A stretch of 18,496 nucleotides of DNA from an uncultured Ruminococcus sp. Lineage in GTDB: Bacteria > Bacillota > Clostridia > Oscillospirales > Ruminococcaceae. The stretch spans positions 1 to 18,496 of the forward strand of contig CANQCJ010000016.1 of NCBI GenBank assembly GCA_947589205.1, given 5' to 3'. Shown here piece by piece: positions 7,783-14,039 of the stretch; the stretch's first letter is position 1; every line of letters begins with the position of its first letter. The notes below the pieces were generated by a model. The model worked only from the letters and a program-made list of their open reading frames with translations. It searched no databases and was not told where the DNA came from. The position numbers and the translations under genes were made by a program.

Positions 7783-8739
7783 ATGGATCATATAGTTCTG
7801 ATACTGATAATACTGGTGATACTGCTTGTGATCGTTGTAGCAAATCTCAGGATAGTACCGCAGTCATATGTTTATGTTATCGAGCGTTTCGGCGCATACC
7901 GCACCTCATGGGGAACGGGCATACATCTTAAAGCCCCGTTTATCGACCGCATAGCCAAGCAGGTCAACCTAAAGGAGCAGGTAATAGATTTTCCGCCGCA
8001 GGACGTTATCACTAAGGATAATGTTTCCATGAAGATAGACACGGTAATATTCTTTATGATAACCAATGCCATGCAGTTTACATACGGCGTTGAGAGACCT
8101 ATCAAGGCGATAGAAAATCTCACATCTACATCACTTCGTAATATAGTCGGCGACCTCGACCTCGAGGCTACGCTCACCTCGCGCGATTTTATAAACTCTA
8201 ACATAACGAGGGTGCTCGACGAAGCGACCGACCGCTGGGGAATCAAGGTTATCCGCGTTGAGCTGAAAAGCATTATCCCGCCTCCGGAGATACAGGATTC
8301 GATGGAAAAGCAGATGAAGGCTGACCGTGAACGCCGTGAAAAGGTAATTCAGGCGGAAGCGGAAAAGAAGTCGCAGATACTTGTTGCAGAGGGTGAAAAG
8401 GAATCCAAGATACTTCGCGCTCAGGCGGACAAGGAAGCCAAGATATTGCAGGCCGACGCTATAAAGCAGCAGAAGATACTTGAAGCCGAAGGTGAAGCGC
8501 AGGCTATACAGATGATCCAGCAGGCGCTTGCGGACAGCATCGTAAAGCTGAATACGGCTAATCCTAACGAGGCGGTCCTTCGTCTCAAGAGCCTTGAAGC
8601 GTTCCAGAAGGCTGCCGACGGACAGGCTACAAAGATCATTATCCCGAGCGAGATACAGGGTATCGCAGGTCTTGCGGCGGGCATAAAGGAAGTAATGACC
8701 GACGACAAGGGAACGGTAACACCGAGAAGAATACAGTAA
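7783..8739 (+). CDS. SPFH/Band 7 (stomatin/QmcA-like) membrane protein
   Basis: A 318-residue protein. It has an N-terminal membrane anchor (about residues 3-22), then an SPFH/Band 7 domain starting VPQSYVYVIERFGAY and covering roughly residues 25-190. It includes LKEQVIDFPPQDVITKDN and the IIPPPEIQDSMEKQM junction. From about 185 to 250 follows a long charged Ala/Glu/Lys-rich coiled coil, and then a C-terminal tail. Such proteins oligomerise in the membrane as scaffolds for protease or microdomain assemblies. The pairing with short NfeD is the classic operon. RBS TGGAGGAA precedes ATG 7783. A strong terminator follows 9 nt after the stop. Confidence 0.93.
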   Translation: MDHIVLILIILVILLVIVVANLRIVPQSYVYVIERFGAYRTSWGTGIHLKAPFIDRIAKQVNLKEQVIDFPPQDVITKDNVSMKIDTVIFFMITNAMQFTYGVERPIKAIENLTSTSLRNIVGDLDLEATLTSRDFINSNITRVLDEATDRWGIKVIRVELKSIIPPPEIQDSMEKQMKADRERREKVIQAEAEKKSQILVAEGEKESKILRAQADKEAKILQADAIKQQKILEAEGEAQAIQMIQQALADSIVKLNTANPNEAVLRLKSLEAFQKAADGQATKIIIPSEIQGIAGLAAGIKEVMTDDKGTVTPRRIQ

Positions 8740-8748
8740 AAATATTAC

Positions 8749-8781
8749 AGACCTCCGGGGATAATTCCGGAGGTCTTTTTT
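8749..8781 (+). terminator. Rho-independent terminator of nfeD-SPFH
   Basis: AGACCTCCGG (8749-8758) and CCGGAGGTCT (8767-8776) form a perfect 10-bp stem with an 8-nt loop, followed by a T-run to 8781. It lies between convergent genes. On the minus strand the hairpin is followed by TGTAATATTTTT, so it may also act on the DUF3343 transcript. Confidence 0.95.
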
Positions 8782-8785
8782 GCGT

Positions 8786-8992
8786 TCAGTATACTTCCTT
8801 GTATTTTATGCCGTTTTTTCTTAGCAGCTCTGTTACCATGCCGGTATCCGCGCTAAGCGCGAGAGAGTACCCGCAGCCGCTGCCGATATTCTTTGGCGTT
8901 GGCACAACGCGGCTTTGTATGCCGTGCGTCCGAAGAAGCCGCTGAGCCTTGTTAGCATAGGTAACAGAGGTCATACCGATCAGATGTTCCAT
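8786..8992 (-). CDS. DUF3343 small protein
   Basis: A 68-residue protein, MEHLIGMTSVTYANKAQRLL at its N-terminus, with the conserved PTP...SGCGYSL segment around residues 32-43. This matches DUF3343, a family of about 70-90 residues sometimes annotated as putative Se/S-carrier-like because of its relation to YedF-type proteins. The single Cys in SGCG is the likely functional residue. The function is not demonstrated. The start ATG 8992 is the first possible one, because an in-frame TAG lies just upstream. However, no Shine-Dalgarno is near it: the nearest AAAGGAG is 34 nt upstream (9027-9033). It lies 76 nt downstream of glgB on the same strand. Confidence 0.75.
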   Translation of the reverse strand: MEHLIGMTSVTYANKAQRLLRTHGIQSRVVPTPKNIGSGCGYSLALSADTGMVTELLRKNGIKYKEVY

Positions 8993-9042
8993 ATGATACT
9001 AAAAATACTGCAAAACGCAGCCGTTTCTCCTTTCATAAGATC

Positions 9043-9060
9043 AAAGCGCCGAAGCGCTCT
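9043..9060 (-). terminator. UUCG hairpin after glgB, weak terminator or processing site
   Basis: On the minus strand AGAGCGC-UUCG-GCGCUUU forms a 7-bp stem (one G-U) closed by a stable UUCG tetraloop, 8 nt past the glgB stop. Only three U residues follow, so termination is probably partial and DUF3343 could be read through. Confidence 0.45.
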
Positions 9061-9068
9061 GATACATA

Positions 9069-10886
9069 TTATGAATCTGTTTTAAAACTGTCATCATCGG
9101 TAAAGGCTTCATAAAGCGCTGCGCTGAAGCGCGGCAGGGTAAGCTCTATAGAGCCTGTTTCGTCCGAGACGATCTCTTTTATCTCATCAGCCGGAGTAGC
9201 ACCGCTGTAGGTCTCCTCATCGGAGTTTATAAGCGGGATAAGCCTTTGCTTTGAGCCTAATGAAAGAGAAAAGCTCTGCTCCGCGCCGGAAAAATTAAAA
9301 ACGCAAACTATAGTCTGATCCTCAGCCGAACGCTTGAAGGCGTAAACGTTTTGCAGATCGTTGTCCGCCATAAGCCAGCTAAAGCAGCTCCGGTTGTATT
9401 CGGCGTTGTAAAGCGCGGGGTTTTCAAGATAGATATTTGACAGGCGTTTGAAATATCTGTTAAAGCTCTCGTGAAGCGGGTATTTAAGAATATCGGTGTC
9501 CTGCGGGCGGGTCTCGTCCCATTCGCGGAGCTGGGCGTTCTCGCCGCCCATAAAATTCAGCTTCTTGCCGGGGTGAGCGAACATATAAGTATACATAGCC
9601 CTTGCCTGCGGAAATTTTTCCTCGTATTCTCCCCACATTTTCTGGATCAAGGTGGCTTTTCCGTGAACGTTCTCATCGTGAGAAAATTCGAGCAGATAAA
9701 GCTCATTGTAAAAATACTGCATGGAAAAGGTCAGCTTGTGGTGATGATAACGTCTTTCGATAGGCGGCGTTCTGAAATAATTGAGCGTGTCGTTCATCCA
9801 GCCGAGATCCCATTTGTAGTCAAACCCGAGACCGCCGTATTCGACGGGGGCGGTTATCTTCGGAAAGGATGTCGAATCCTCGGCGATAAGCATACAATCG
9901 GGGTGCATTCTTTGCAGACCGCTGTTCATGCGCTTGAAAAAGTCGAGCGAGTTCGGATTTATCCCGCGCGCCGGATCACCGAGCCAGTAGATCGCGCGGC
10001 TTATAGCGTCCATTCTAAGTCCGTCAAAGTGGTAAACGCTCAGCCAATAATTAGCGCAGGACTGCATAAAGACAGCCGCCGCGGGCTTGTTGAATTGGAA
10101 ATTAGCAGTTCCCCATTCGCTTAGAGAAACATCGGAAGCGGGATATTCGTAAAGCTCCGTGCCGTCAAAGCGTTTTAGCGCGTAGTCGTCTATCGCAAAA
10201 TGTACCGGAACAAAGTCCATTATCGCGCCGAGACCCGCGTTGTGCAGCTTGTCGATAAGCTCCATAAGCTCCTCAGCCGTGCCGTAACGCGATGTTGGCG
10301 AAAAAAAACCGGTATTCTGATACCCCCATGACCCATCGACCGGGTGTTCGGAGAGCGGCATAAACTCAACGTGAGTAAAGCCGTGCTCTTTCATGTACGT
10401 TATAAGCGGTTCGGCGATAGAGGAATAGGTGTGCATAGTCTCCTGCTCCTCGTCCGCAAACCGCCATGAACCGAGGTGCATTTCATAGATATTGAGCGGC
10501 TTGTTGTAATTTTTATCGCGCTGCGCCAGCCATTTTTCATCGGTAAATTTGTAAGCGTGGATATCTCTTATGATACTGTTCCATTTAGGTCTAAGCTCCA
10601 TTCCGAAGCCGTAGGGATCGCAGCGTTCGGAACAGCCGCCGTCATTGTTGTAGATAACGTACCGATAAATATCGCCCTCTTTTCCAAAAGGGTTGTACGC
10701 TTCCCAGAAGCCGTTGATCAATTCCATAGATTGCGGATCCCAGTCGGTGAAATCCCCCTTGACGACAACGCCGCGCGCGTTCGGAGCGTATACTCTGAAA
10801 ACCGTACCCCCTCCCGGCGTAAGATGCGCCCCGAGAAACTCATAAGCGTCAAAGCATTCTGCATTGTAAAAGCTGTTTATGTCCAT
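9069..10886 (-). CDS. glgB: 1,4-alpha-glucan branching enzyme
   Basis: A 605-residue GH13 enzyme that cuts alpha-1,4 glucan chains and re-attaches them through alpha-1,6 bonds, building glycogen in the cytoplasm. A CBM48 domain (TVFRVYAPNARGVVVKGDFTDW, about residues 28-50) precedes the barrel, which opens with NIYEMHLGSWR. The GH13 catalytic residues are visible: nucleophile D293 in GLRMDAI, acid/base E336 in AEDST and D404 in FSHDENVHGK. It is shorter than the E. coli enzyme and lacks the additional N1 domain, like many Firmicutes forms. RBS GGAAAGGA precedes ATG 10886. The ancestral marR stop is 3 nt upstream, so the two form one transcription unit. No other glycogen gene is present. Confidence 0.95.
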   Translation of the reverse strand: MDINSFYNAECFDAYEFLGAHLTPGGGTVFRVYAPNARGVVVKGDFTDWDPQSMELINGFWEAYNPFGKEGDIYRYVIYNNDGGCSERCDPYGFGMELRPKWNSIIRDIHAYKFTDEKWLAQRDKNYNKPLNIYEMHLGSWRFADEEQETMHTYSSIAEPLITYMKEHGFTHVEFMPLSEHPVDGSWGYQNTGFFSPTSRYGTAEELMELIDKLHNAGLGAIMDFVPVHFAIDDYALKRFDGTELYEYPASDVSLSEWGTANFQFNKPAAAVFMQSCANYWLSVYHFDGLRMDAISRAIYWLGDPARGINPNSLDFFKRMNSGLQRMHPDCMLIAEDSTSFPKITAPVEYGGLGFDYKWDLGWMNDTLNYFRTPPIERRYHHHKLTFSMQYFYNELYLLEFSHDENVHGKATLIQKMWGEYEEKFPQARAMYTYMFAHPGKKLNFMGGENAQLREWDETRPQDTDILKYPLHESFNRYFKRLSNIYLENPALYNAEYNRSCFSWLMADNDLQNVYAFKRSAEDQTIVCVFNFSGAEQSFSLSLGSKQRLIPLINSDEETYSGATPADEIKEIVSDETGSIELTLPRFSAALYEAFTDDDSFKTDS

Positions 10887-10889
10887 GTT

Positions 10890-11389
10890 TTATCCTTTCC
10901 GCGCGGTCTGATCGGCAGCGCTCGTCATTTTTTTGATAAGCCTGATAAATTCAAGACTGTCCTCTTCACCGAGGCGGGAAAAAATATCGTCAAAGAAATT
11001 GCAGATATTTTCTCTTTTGGATTCGATATATTCGCTTCCGCCTTCGGTAATTTTAATAAAGATTTTCCGCTTGTCCCTGTCGGAACGGGCTGTACGCTCT
11101 CCAGCGCGATCGCGGCGAATCTGGCGAAGGGGTATTCCCTGTCGGAAGCGGTGCGGGTTATAAAGCCTTTTTTTTCGAGCGAATTAAGCGTTGCGGCAAT
11201 GCGCGGGGTAGTGGCGTTAAGCGCTTTCGCAAGCTCTCCGGAGAGATACATTTTCTCCGGTTCAAGGTTCAAAAAAGAGAGCAGCCTGCACTCGCCGCGC
11301 AGAAATTCCGCCGTAATATCCGGTTTCGCGCTGAAATAAACGTCTTTCAAGGCTTCCATAAAGCTTTCGGTTATCATGCGGGAGGTCAT
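10890..11389 (-). pseudogene. MarR-family regulator, frameshifted by a 62-bp insertion
   Basis: From ATG 11389 (AAAGGAG with a 10-nt spacer) the protein begins MTSRMITESFMEALKDVY. It shows a MarR winged helix: SGELAKALNATTPRIAATLN as the recognition helix, then LEKKGFITRTASDR, entering the wing at residues 82-85. The frame then runs through a 62-bp insertion into an unrelated reading of the rest and ends at 10925 (154 aa). In another frame the true C-terminus is intact: SDRDKRKIFIKITEGGSEY through to AADQTARKG, with TAA at 10890-10892. Deleting 62 bp gives an exact 146-codon gene (145 aa), typical MarR size. The broken product would lose the wing and the C-terminal dimerisation helices, so it is probably inactive. 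The frame is open back to a GTG at 11428, but that start has no RBS and falls inside an operator. Confidence 0.85.
11074..11147. repeat. 62-bp insertion with 12-bp flanking direct repeat inside marR
   Basis: TCCCTGTCGGAA occurs at 11074-11085 and again at 11136-11147, 62 bp apart. The repeat unit plus the 50 unique bp between the copies is the length that must be removed to restore marR. On the plus strand 11082-11135 reads GTGCTLSSAIAANLAKGY, continuing SLSEAV across the second repeat. This is the conserved anion-hole region of ThiD/HMP-kinase proteins. No other part of a thiD gene is present. Confidence 0.85.
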
Positions 11390-11420
11390 ATCAAACAAAC
11401 TCCTTTCAAAAGCGAAATAA

Positions 11421-11452
11421 TCTAACACTGTTAGAATCTAATACTATTAGAT
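11421..11452. promoter_or_regulatory. Two tandem MarR-type operators
   Basis: TCTAAC-act-GTTAGA (11421-11435) and ATCTAAT-act-ATTAGAT (11436-11452) are perfect inverted repeats with the same 3-nt spacer and centres 16 bp apart. They lie directly downstream of the marR -10 box, over its expected transcription start. This suggests autorepression by MarR. They are 36 bp from the -35 box of the divergent promoter. Confidence 0.75.
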
Positions 11453-11481
11453 ATTATATCATAAATTAAAAATATTGTCAA
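11453..11481 (-). promoter_or_regulatory. Promoter of marR-glgB
   Basis: On the minus strand TTGACA (11481-11476) and TATAAT (11458-11453) are separated by 17 bp, a perfect consensus promoter reading into marR. The two operators follow it immediately. Confidence 0.85.
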
Positions 11482-11487
11482 TAGTAC

Positions 11488-11516
11488 TTGACTATTTTAA
11501 TATGATATGGTATACT
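11488..11516 (+). promoter_or_regulatory. Divergent promoter of the HATPase gene
   Basis: TTGACT (11488-11493) and TATACT (11511-11516) are 17 bp apart, with extended -10 TGG before TATACT. Its -35 lies 6 bp from that of the marR promoter, so the two RNA polymerase sites are back to back and may interfere. Confidence 0.75.
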
Positions 11517-11584
11517 AATTCAAAAGAAAATATAGAGCTGTTGTTAAAATTTTCTAAATTTTGTCGAAAAGGGGAGTGATCTGT

Positions 11585-12658
11585 ATGTCTTTTGATTATA
11601 GTATGCTTGTCGCTATAGCAGAAAACAGCGGACGTGAAACGTTCATAACCGATGAGAATTTTAATATTTTGTGGACAAACAGCGAAACAACACTTACAGC
11701 CAATTTACTAAGATCGAACGCAAGAGGAATTTCCGATCTGCCCGATAAGGAAAATGTGATAAGCTGTACCGACGGTATTTTGAAGATCCTGCCGATAATA
11801 AAGGATTCGCAAAAGCTCGGATATTTCATAGAGAAATACGAGAGCGCAGGATTGCTGAGTATGCTGTCCGGAACGGATTTTTTTGAAGATTTTTCCGAAC
11901 AGTACAACGCGCTCAGAAGAGAAATGGCGGATTCCGTAAAGGATCTATGCTTCAGATACGGCGACAGAAACAACTATGAAAGGCTCAAACAATATCTGGC
12001 GAATAGTGCAAACATGGCTGCCATGCTCAAGGTGATGTCTTTCAAAAAGGATCCCGGTCAGATAGATCTGTACAGATCCGCGTCTTTCTGCTGCGATGTT
12101 TTCAAGGTAATGCTTGAAGGCAAAAAAAATGTGAAGTTCTCATTTGATCTTAGACCCGGACTTTATGCAAAGGTACACCGTGCGGCATACGAGTATGCGC
12201 TGATGAATCTTCTGCTCAACGCCTATATGTATTCATACGCTCCAGGCAATAACAAAAGAGAAATGACCCTTACGGCGTATAACGAAAACGATTTGAATTA
12301 CACGATAGTAACGGACAGCGGAAAGTCGGTCAGGGCAAAGCAGCTGGAAAAATACAAAAACCCGGCGTTCAGCGCAAGAAAGGAAAAGGATAAAGGAGAA
12401 GGTCTCGGGATAGCGTTTGTTGCGGCATTTGCCGAAAAATATCACGGAAGCTTCAATTATGAAGAAGCCAAAGACGGCGGCATCAAAGCGGTGCTGACGC
12501 TGCCCTATGATAAAAACGCAAGCAATCTTGTTTTTATGACGCCTTTCGGAGACGAGAGAAACAGAGAAAATTTCTGGGATATAGTAAACAAGTGCGCGAC
12601 CGCTGATGATGTAAAAAGGATCAAGGATCATCTTTATAAATACAGAGGAGAATATTAA
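11585..12658 (+). CDS. Soluble histidine-kinase-like HATPase_c protein without acceptor His
   Basis: A 357-residue protein with no signal peptide or membrane segment. Residues 1-90 look PAS-like (ETFITDENFNILWTN), followed by a helical region (about 95-170). A GHKL ATPase domain then shows N-box NLLLNA (N208, N212), a reduced G1 box DSGKS (D244) and G2 box GEGLG (271-275). A 45-residue C-terminal extension of unknown nature ends KRIKDHLYKYRGEY. There is no histidine in the first 197 residues, so the usual H-box phospho-acceptor is absent. It may bind ATP as a degenerate kinase or act as an anti-sigma-like regulator; no partner response regulator is nearby. Start: ATG 11585 has AAAAGGGGAG at good spacing; the frame is open back to a TTG at 11561 that contains this RBS. 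It precedes a PBP-like gene by 75 nt. Confidence 0.72.
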   Translation: MSFDYSMLVAIAENSGRETFITDENFNILWTNSETTLTANLLRSNARGISDLPDKENVISCTDGILKILPIIKDSQKLGYFIEKYESAGLLSMLSGTDFFEDFSEQYNALRREMADSVKDLCFRYGDRNNYERLKQYLANSANMAAMLKVMSFKKDPGQIDLYRSASFCCDVFKVMLEGKKNVKFSFDLRPGLYAKVHRAAYEYALMNLLLNAYMYSYAPGNNKREMTLTAYNENDLNYTIVTDSGKSVRAKQLEKYKNPAFSARKEKDKGEGLGIAFVAAFAEKYHGSFNYEEAKDGGIKAVLTLPYDKNASNLVFMTPFGDERNRENFWDIVNKCATADDVKRIKDHLYKYRGEY

Positions 12659-12671
12659 CAGGTTCGTCCGA

Positions 12672-12716
12672 ATAGATATATTTCGGGGACAATTTGTCCG
12701 CTTGAAAAATATCTAT
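12672..12716 (+). other. Intercistronic stem-loop before the PBP-like gene
   Basis: ATAGATAT (12672-12679) pairs with ATATCTAT (12709-12716). Inside it, GGAC (12687-12690) pairs with GTCC (12696-12699) around an AATTT loop. No T-run follows, and the RBS GAGGAAGAAG starts right after, so the stem could tune translation or RNA stability rather than terminate. Confidence 0.5.
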
Positions 12717-12733
12717 GAGAGGAAGAAGATCCT

Positions 12734-13924
12734 ATGAAAATCAAAAATTTTGCGATTTTGCTTACCGCCGCCGCGCTGATATTGCAGCCGCAGCTTATAA
12801 GCGTAAAAGCCGGCGGACCTGCCGCAGAACAAGCCTATATCCAAGCGGCGGCAGAGCTGCCCGAGGGGATAGACGCCGAGAGTGTATACGTCTGCGAGAC
12901 GCAGGGCGGGGAGACGCTTTATGAGAAAAACAGCGATGAAAAGAAACCGATGGGGCATTTTGCCAAGCTAATGGCGGTACTGCTTGCGGCGGAATCGCTT
13001 GAAAGCGGAAAGCTGTCGCTCGATGACACCGTGACGGTAAGCGCGAATGCAAATTCAAAGCAGGGCACGCAGATCTGGCTTGACGCGGGCGAGAAGATCT
13101 CCGCCGAGGAGCTTATAAAGTCGATAACGATAGGTAACGCCAACGACGCCGCGGCTGCTCTCGGAGAGCATATGTACGGCAGCGAACAAGCGTTTATCGA
13201 CGCGATGAACAAGCGCGCAAAGCAGCTTAAAATGAAAGATACCAAATTTGCCGACTGCTGCGGAACGGATAAAAACAGTGTAACGACCGCTAAAGATCTT
13301 GCCGTTCTTTGCTCGGAGCTCGCAAAGCATAACGACTTTACAGACTATTTTCTGACATGGATAGACAATGTAAGAGGTCAAGCTGTAGAGCTTGTCAGCA
13401 CAAACAGGCTTGTAAGGACGTATAAGGGACTGAAGGGCGGAAAGTCCTGTGCTCCGGAGGGTACGGGAGAATCGCTTGCAGTGTGGGCAAATAAAGGAGA
13501 TATGAGCGTTTGTGCGGTGCTGATCGGCTGCAAAAGCGACGACGATAAATTTTCTCAGGCAAGCGATCTGCTTGACAGCGCGTTCGCAGGATTCAGACTT
13601 TTTTCACCCGAGATCGACAAGAAATTCTGCGACGATATTTCCGTGACCGGCGGTGAAAAATTAAAGGTATCTGTAAAGCTTAAAAGCTTTTCACCCGCCG
13701 TCGTCCCCGCAGGAAGCTCTTCGCGCATCGAATGCAGGAGCGAGCTTAAGGACAGCCTGAAGGCTCCGGTAAAAAAAGGAACGCGGGTCGGCAGACTTGT
13801 TTATTCGCTTGACGGCAAGGATATATTGACCGTTGAAACGGCCGCCGCCGAAGCGGTCGGAAGAATGACATATACCGCGGCACTCAAAAAGAGTTTGTGC
13901 AATCTGTTCAATTTAAAGCATTGA
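12734..13924 (+). CDS. Secreted peptidase S11 (D-Ala-D-Ala carboxypeptidase)-like protein with degenerate active site
   Basis: A 396-residue protein with a Sec signal peptide (MKIKNF then a hydrophobic core, likely cleaved near VKA-G at residue 26). The S11 fold is clear from LMAVLLAAESLESGKLSLDDTVTVS, the NANDAAAALGEH segment, LKMKDTKFADCCGTDK and a PBP5_C-like C-terminal domain with RVGRLVYSLDGKDILTVE. The catalytic triad of motifs is altered: SxxK is HFAK (H75, K78), SxN is NAN (N135, N137) and KTG is KGG (234-236). The serine nucleophile is missing, so carboxypeptidase activity is not expected. It could bind peptidoglycan or be a scaffold or sensor. The C-terminus (KKSLCNLFNLKH) is a weakly amphipathic end, as in membrane-associated DacA/DacF. 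The frame is intact, so this is a pseudoenzyme rather than a pseudogene. Confidence 0.82.
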   Translation: MKIKNFAILLTAAALILQPQLISVKAGGPAAEQAYIQAAAELPEGIDAESVYVCETQGGETLYEKNSDEKKPMGHFAKLMAVLLAAESLESGKLSLDDTVTVSANANSKQGTQIWLDAGEKISAEELIKSITIGNANDAAAALGEHMYGSEQAFIDAMNKRAKQLKMKDTKFADCCGTDKNSVTTAKDLAVLCSELAKHNDFTDYFLTWIDNVRGQAVELVSTNRLVRTYKGLKGGKSCAPEGTGESLAVWANKGDMSVCAVLIGCKSDDDKFSQASDLLDSAFAGFRLFSPEIDKKFCDDISVTGGEKLKVSVKLKSFSPAVVPAGSSSRIECRSELKDSLKAPVKKGTRVGRLVYSLDGKDILTVETAAAEAVGRMTYTAALKKSLCNLFNLKH

Positions 13925-13969
13925 ATTTGTACAGAATACACAAAACTTCTTGGGTTTTAAGATAAAGTC

Positions 13970-13998
13970 TTGAATTGTTCATAAAAGTATTGTATAAT
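13970..13998 (+). promoter_or_regulatory. Promoter of pgi
   Basis: TTGAAT (13970-13975) and TATAAT (13993-13998) are spaced 17 bp apart, about 40 bp before the pgi start. No convincing terminator is visible between the preceding gene and this promoter. Confidence 0.75.
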
Positions 13999-14039
13999 TA
14001 TCTTAATATTCCAATTACGGAAAGGATATGACTGAAATT

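Noticed and set aside
9471..10124. Plus-strand 217-codon frame opposite glgB
   Set aside because: It lies entirely within the glgB coding region, with no RBS and no family resemblance.
10476..11339. Long plus-strand open frame of 287 codons that includes a ThiD-like motif
   Set aside because: It is the antisense shadow of glgB and marR. Only about 25 codons resemble ThiD; the rest has no thiD features, no RBS and no start context. The motif is explained as an insertion into marR.
12734..13924. Calling the PBP-like gene a pseudogene
   Set aside because: Signal peptide, frame, domain order and RBS are all intact; only catalytic residues are changed.
13921..13969. AAAAC...GTTTT inverted repeat after the PBP-like gene as a terminator
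   Set aside because: The stem is short and AT-only, with no GC core or T-run.
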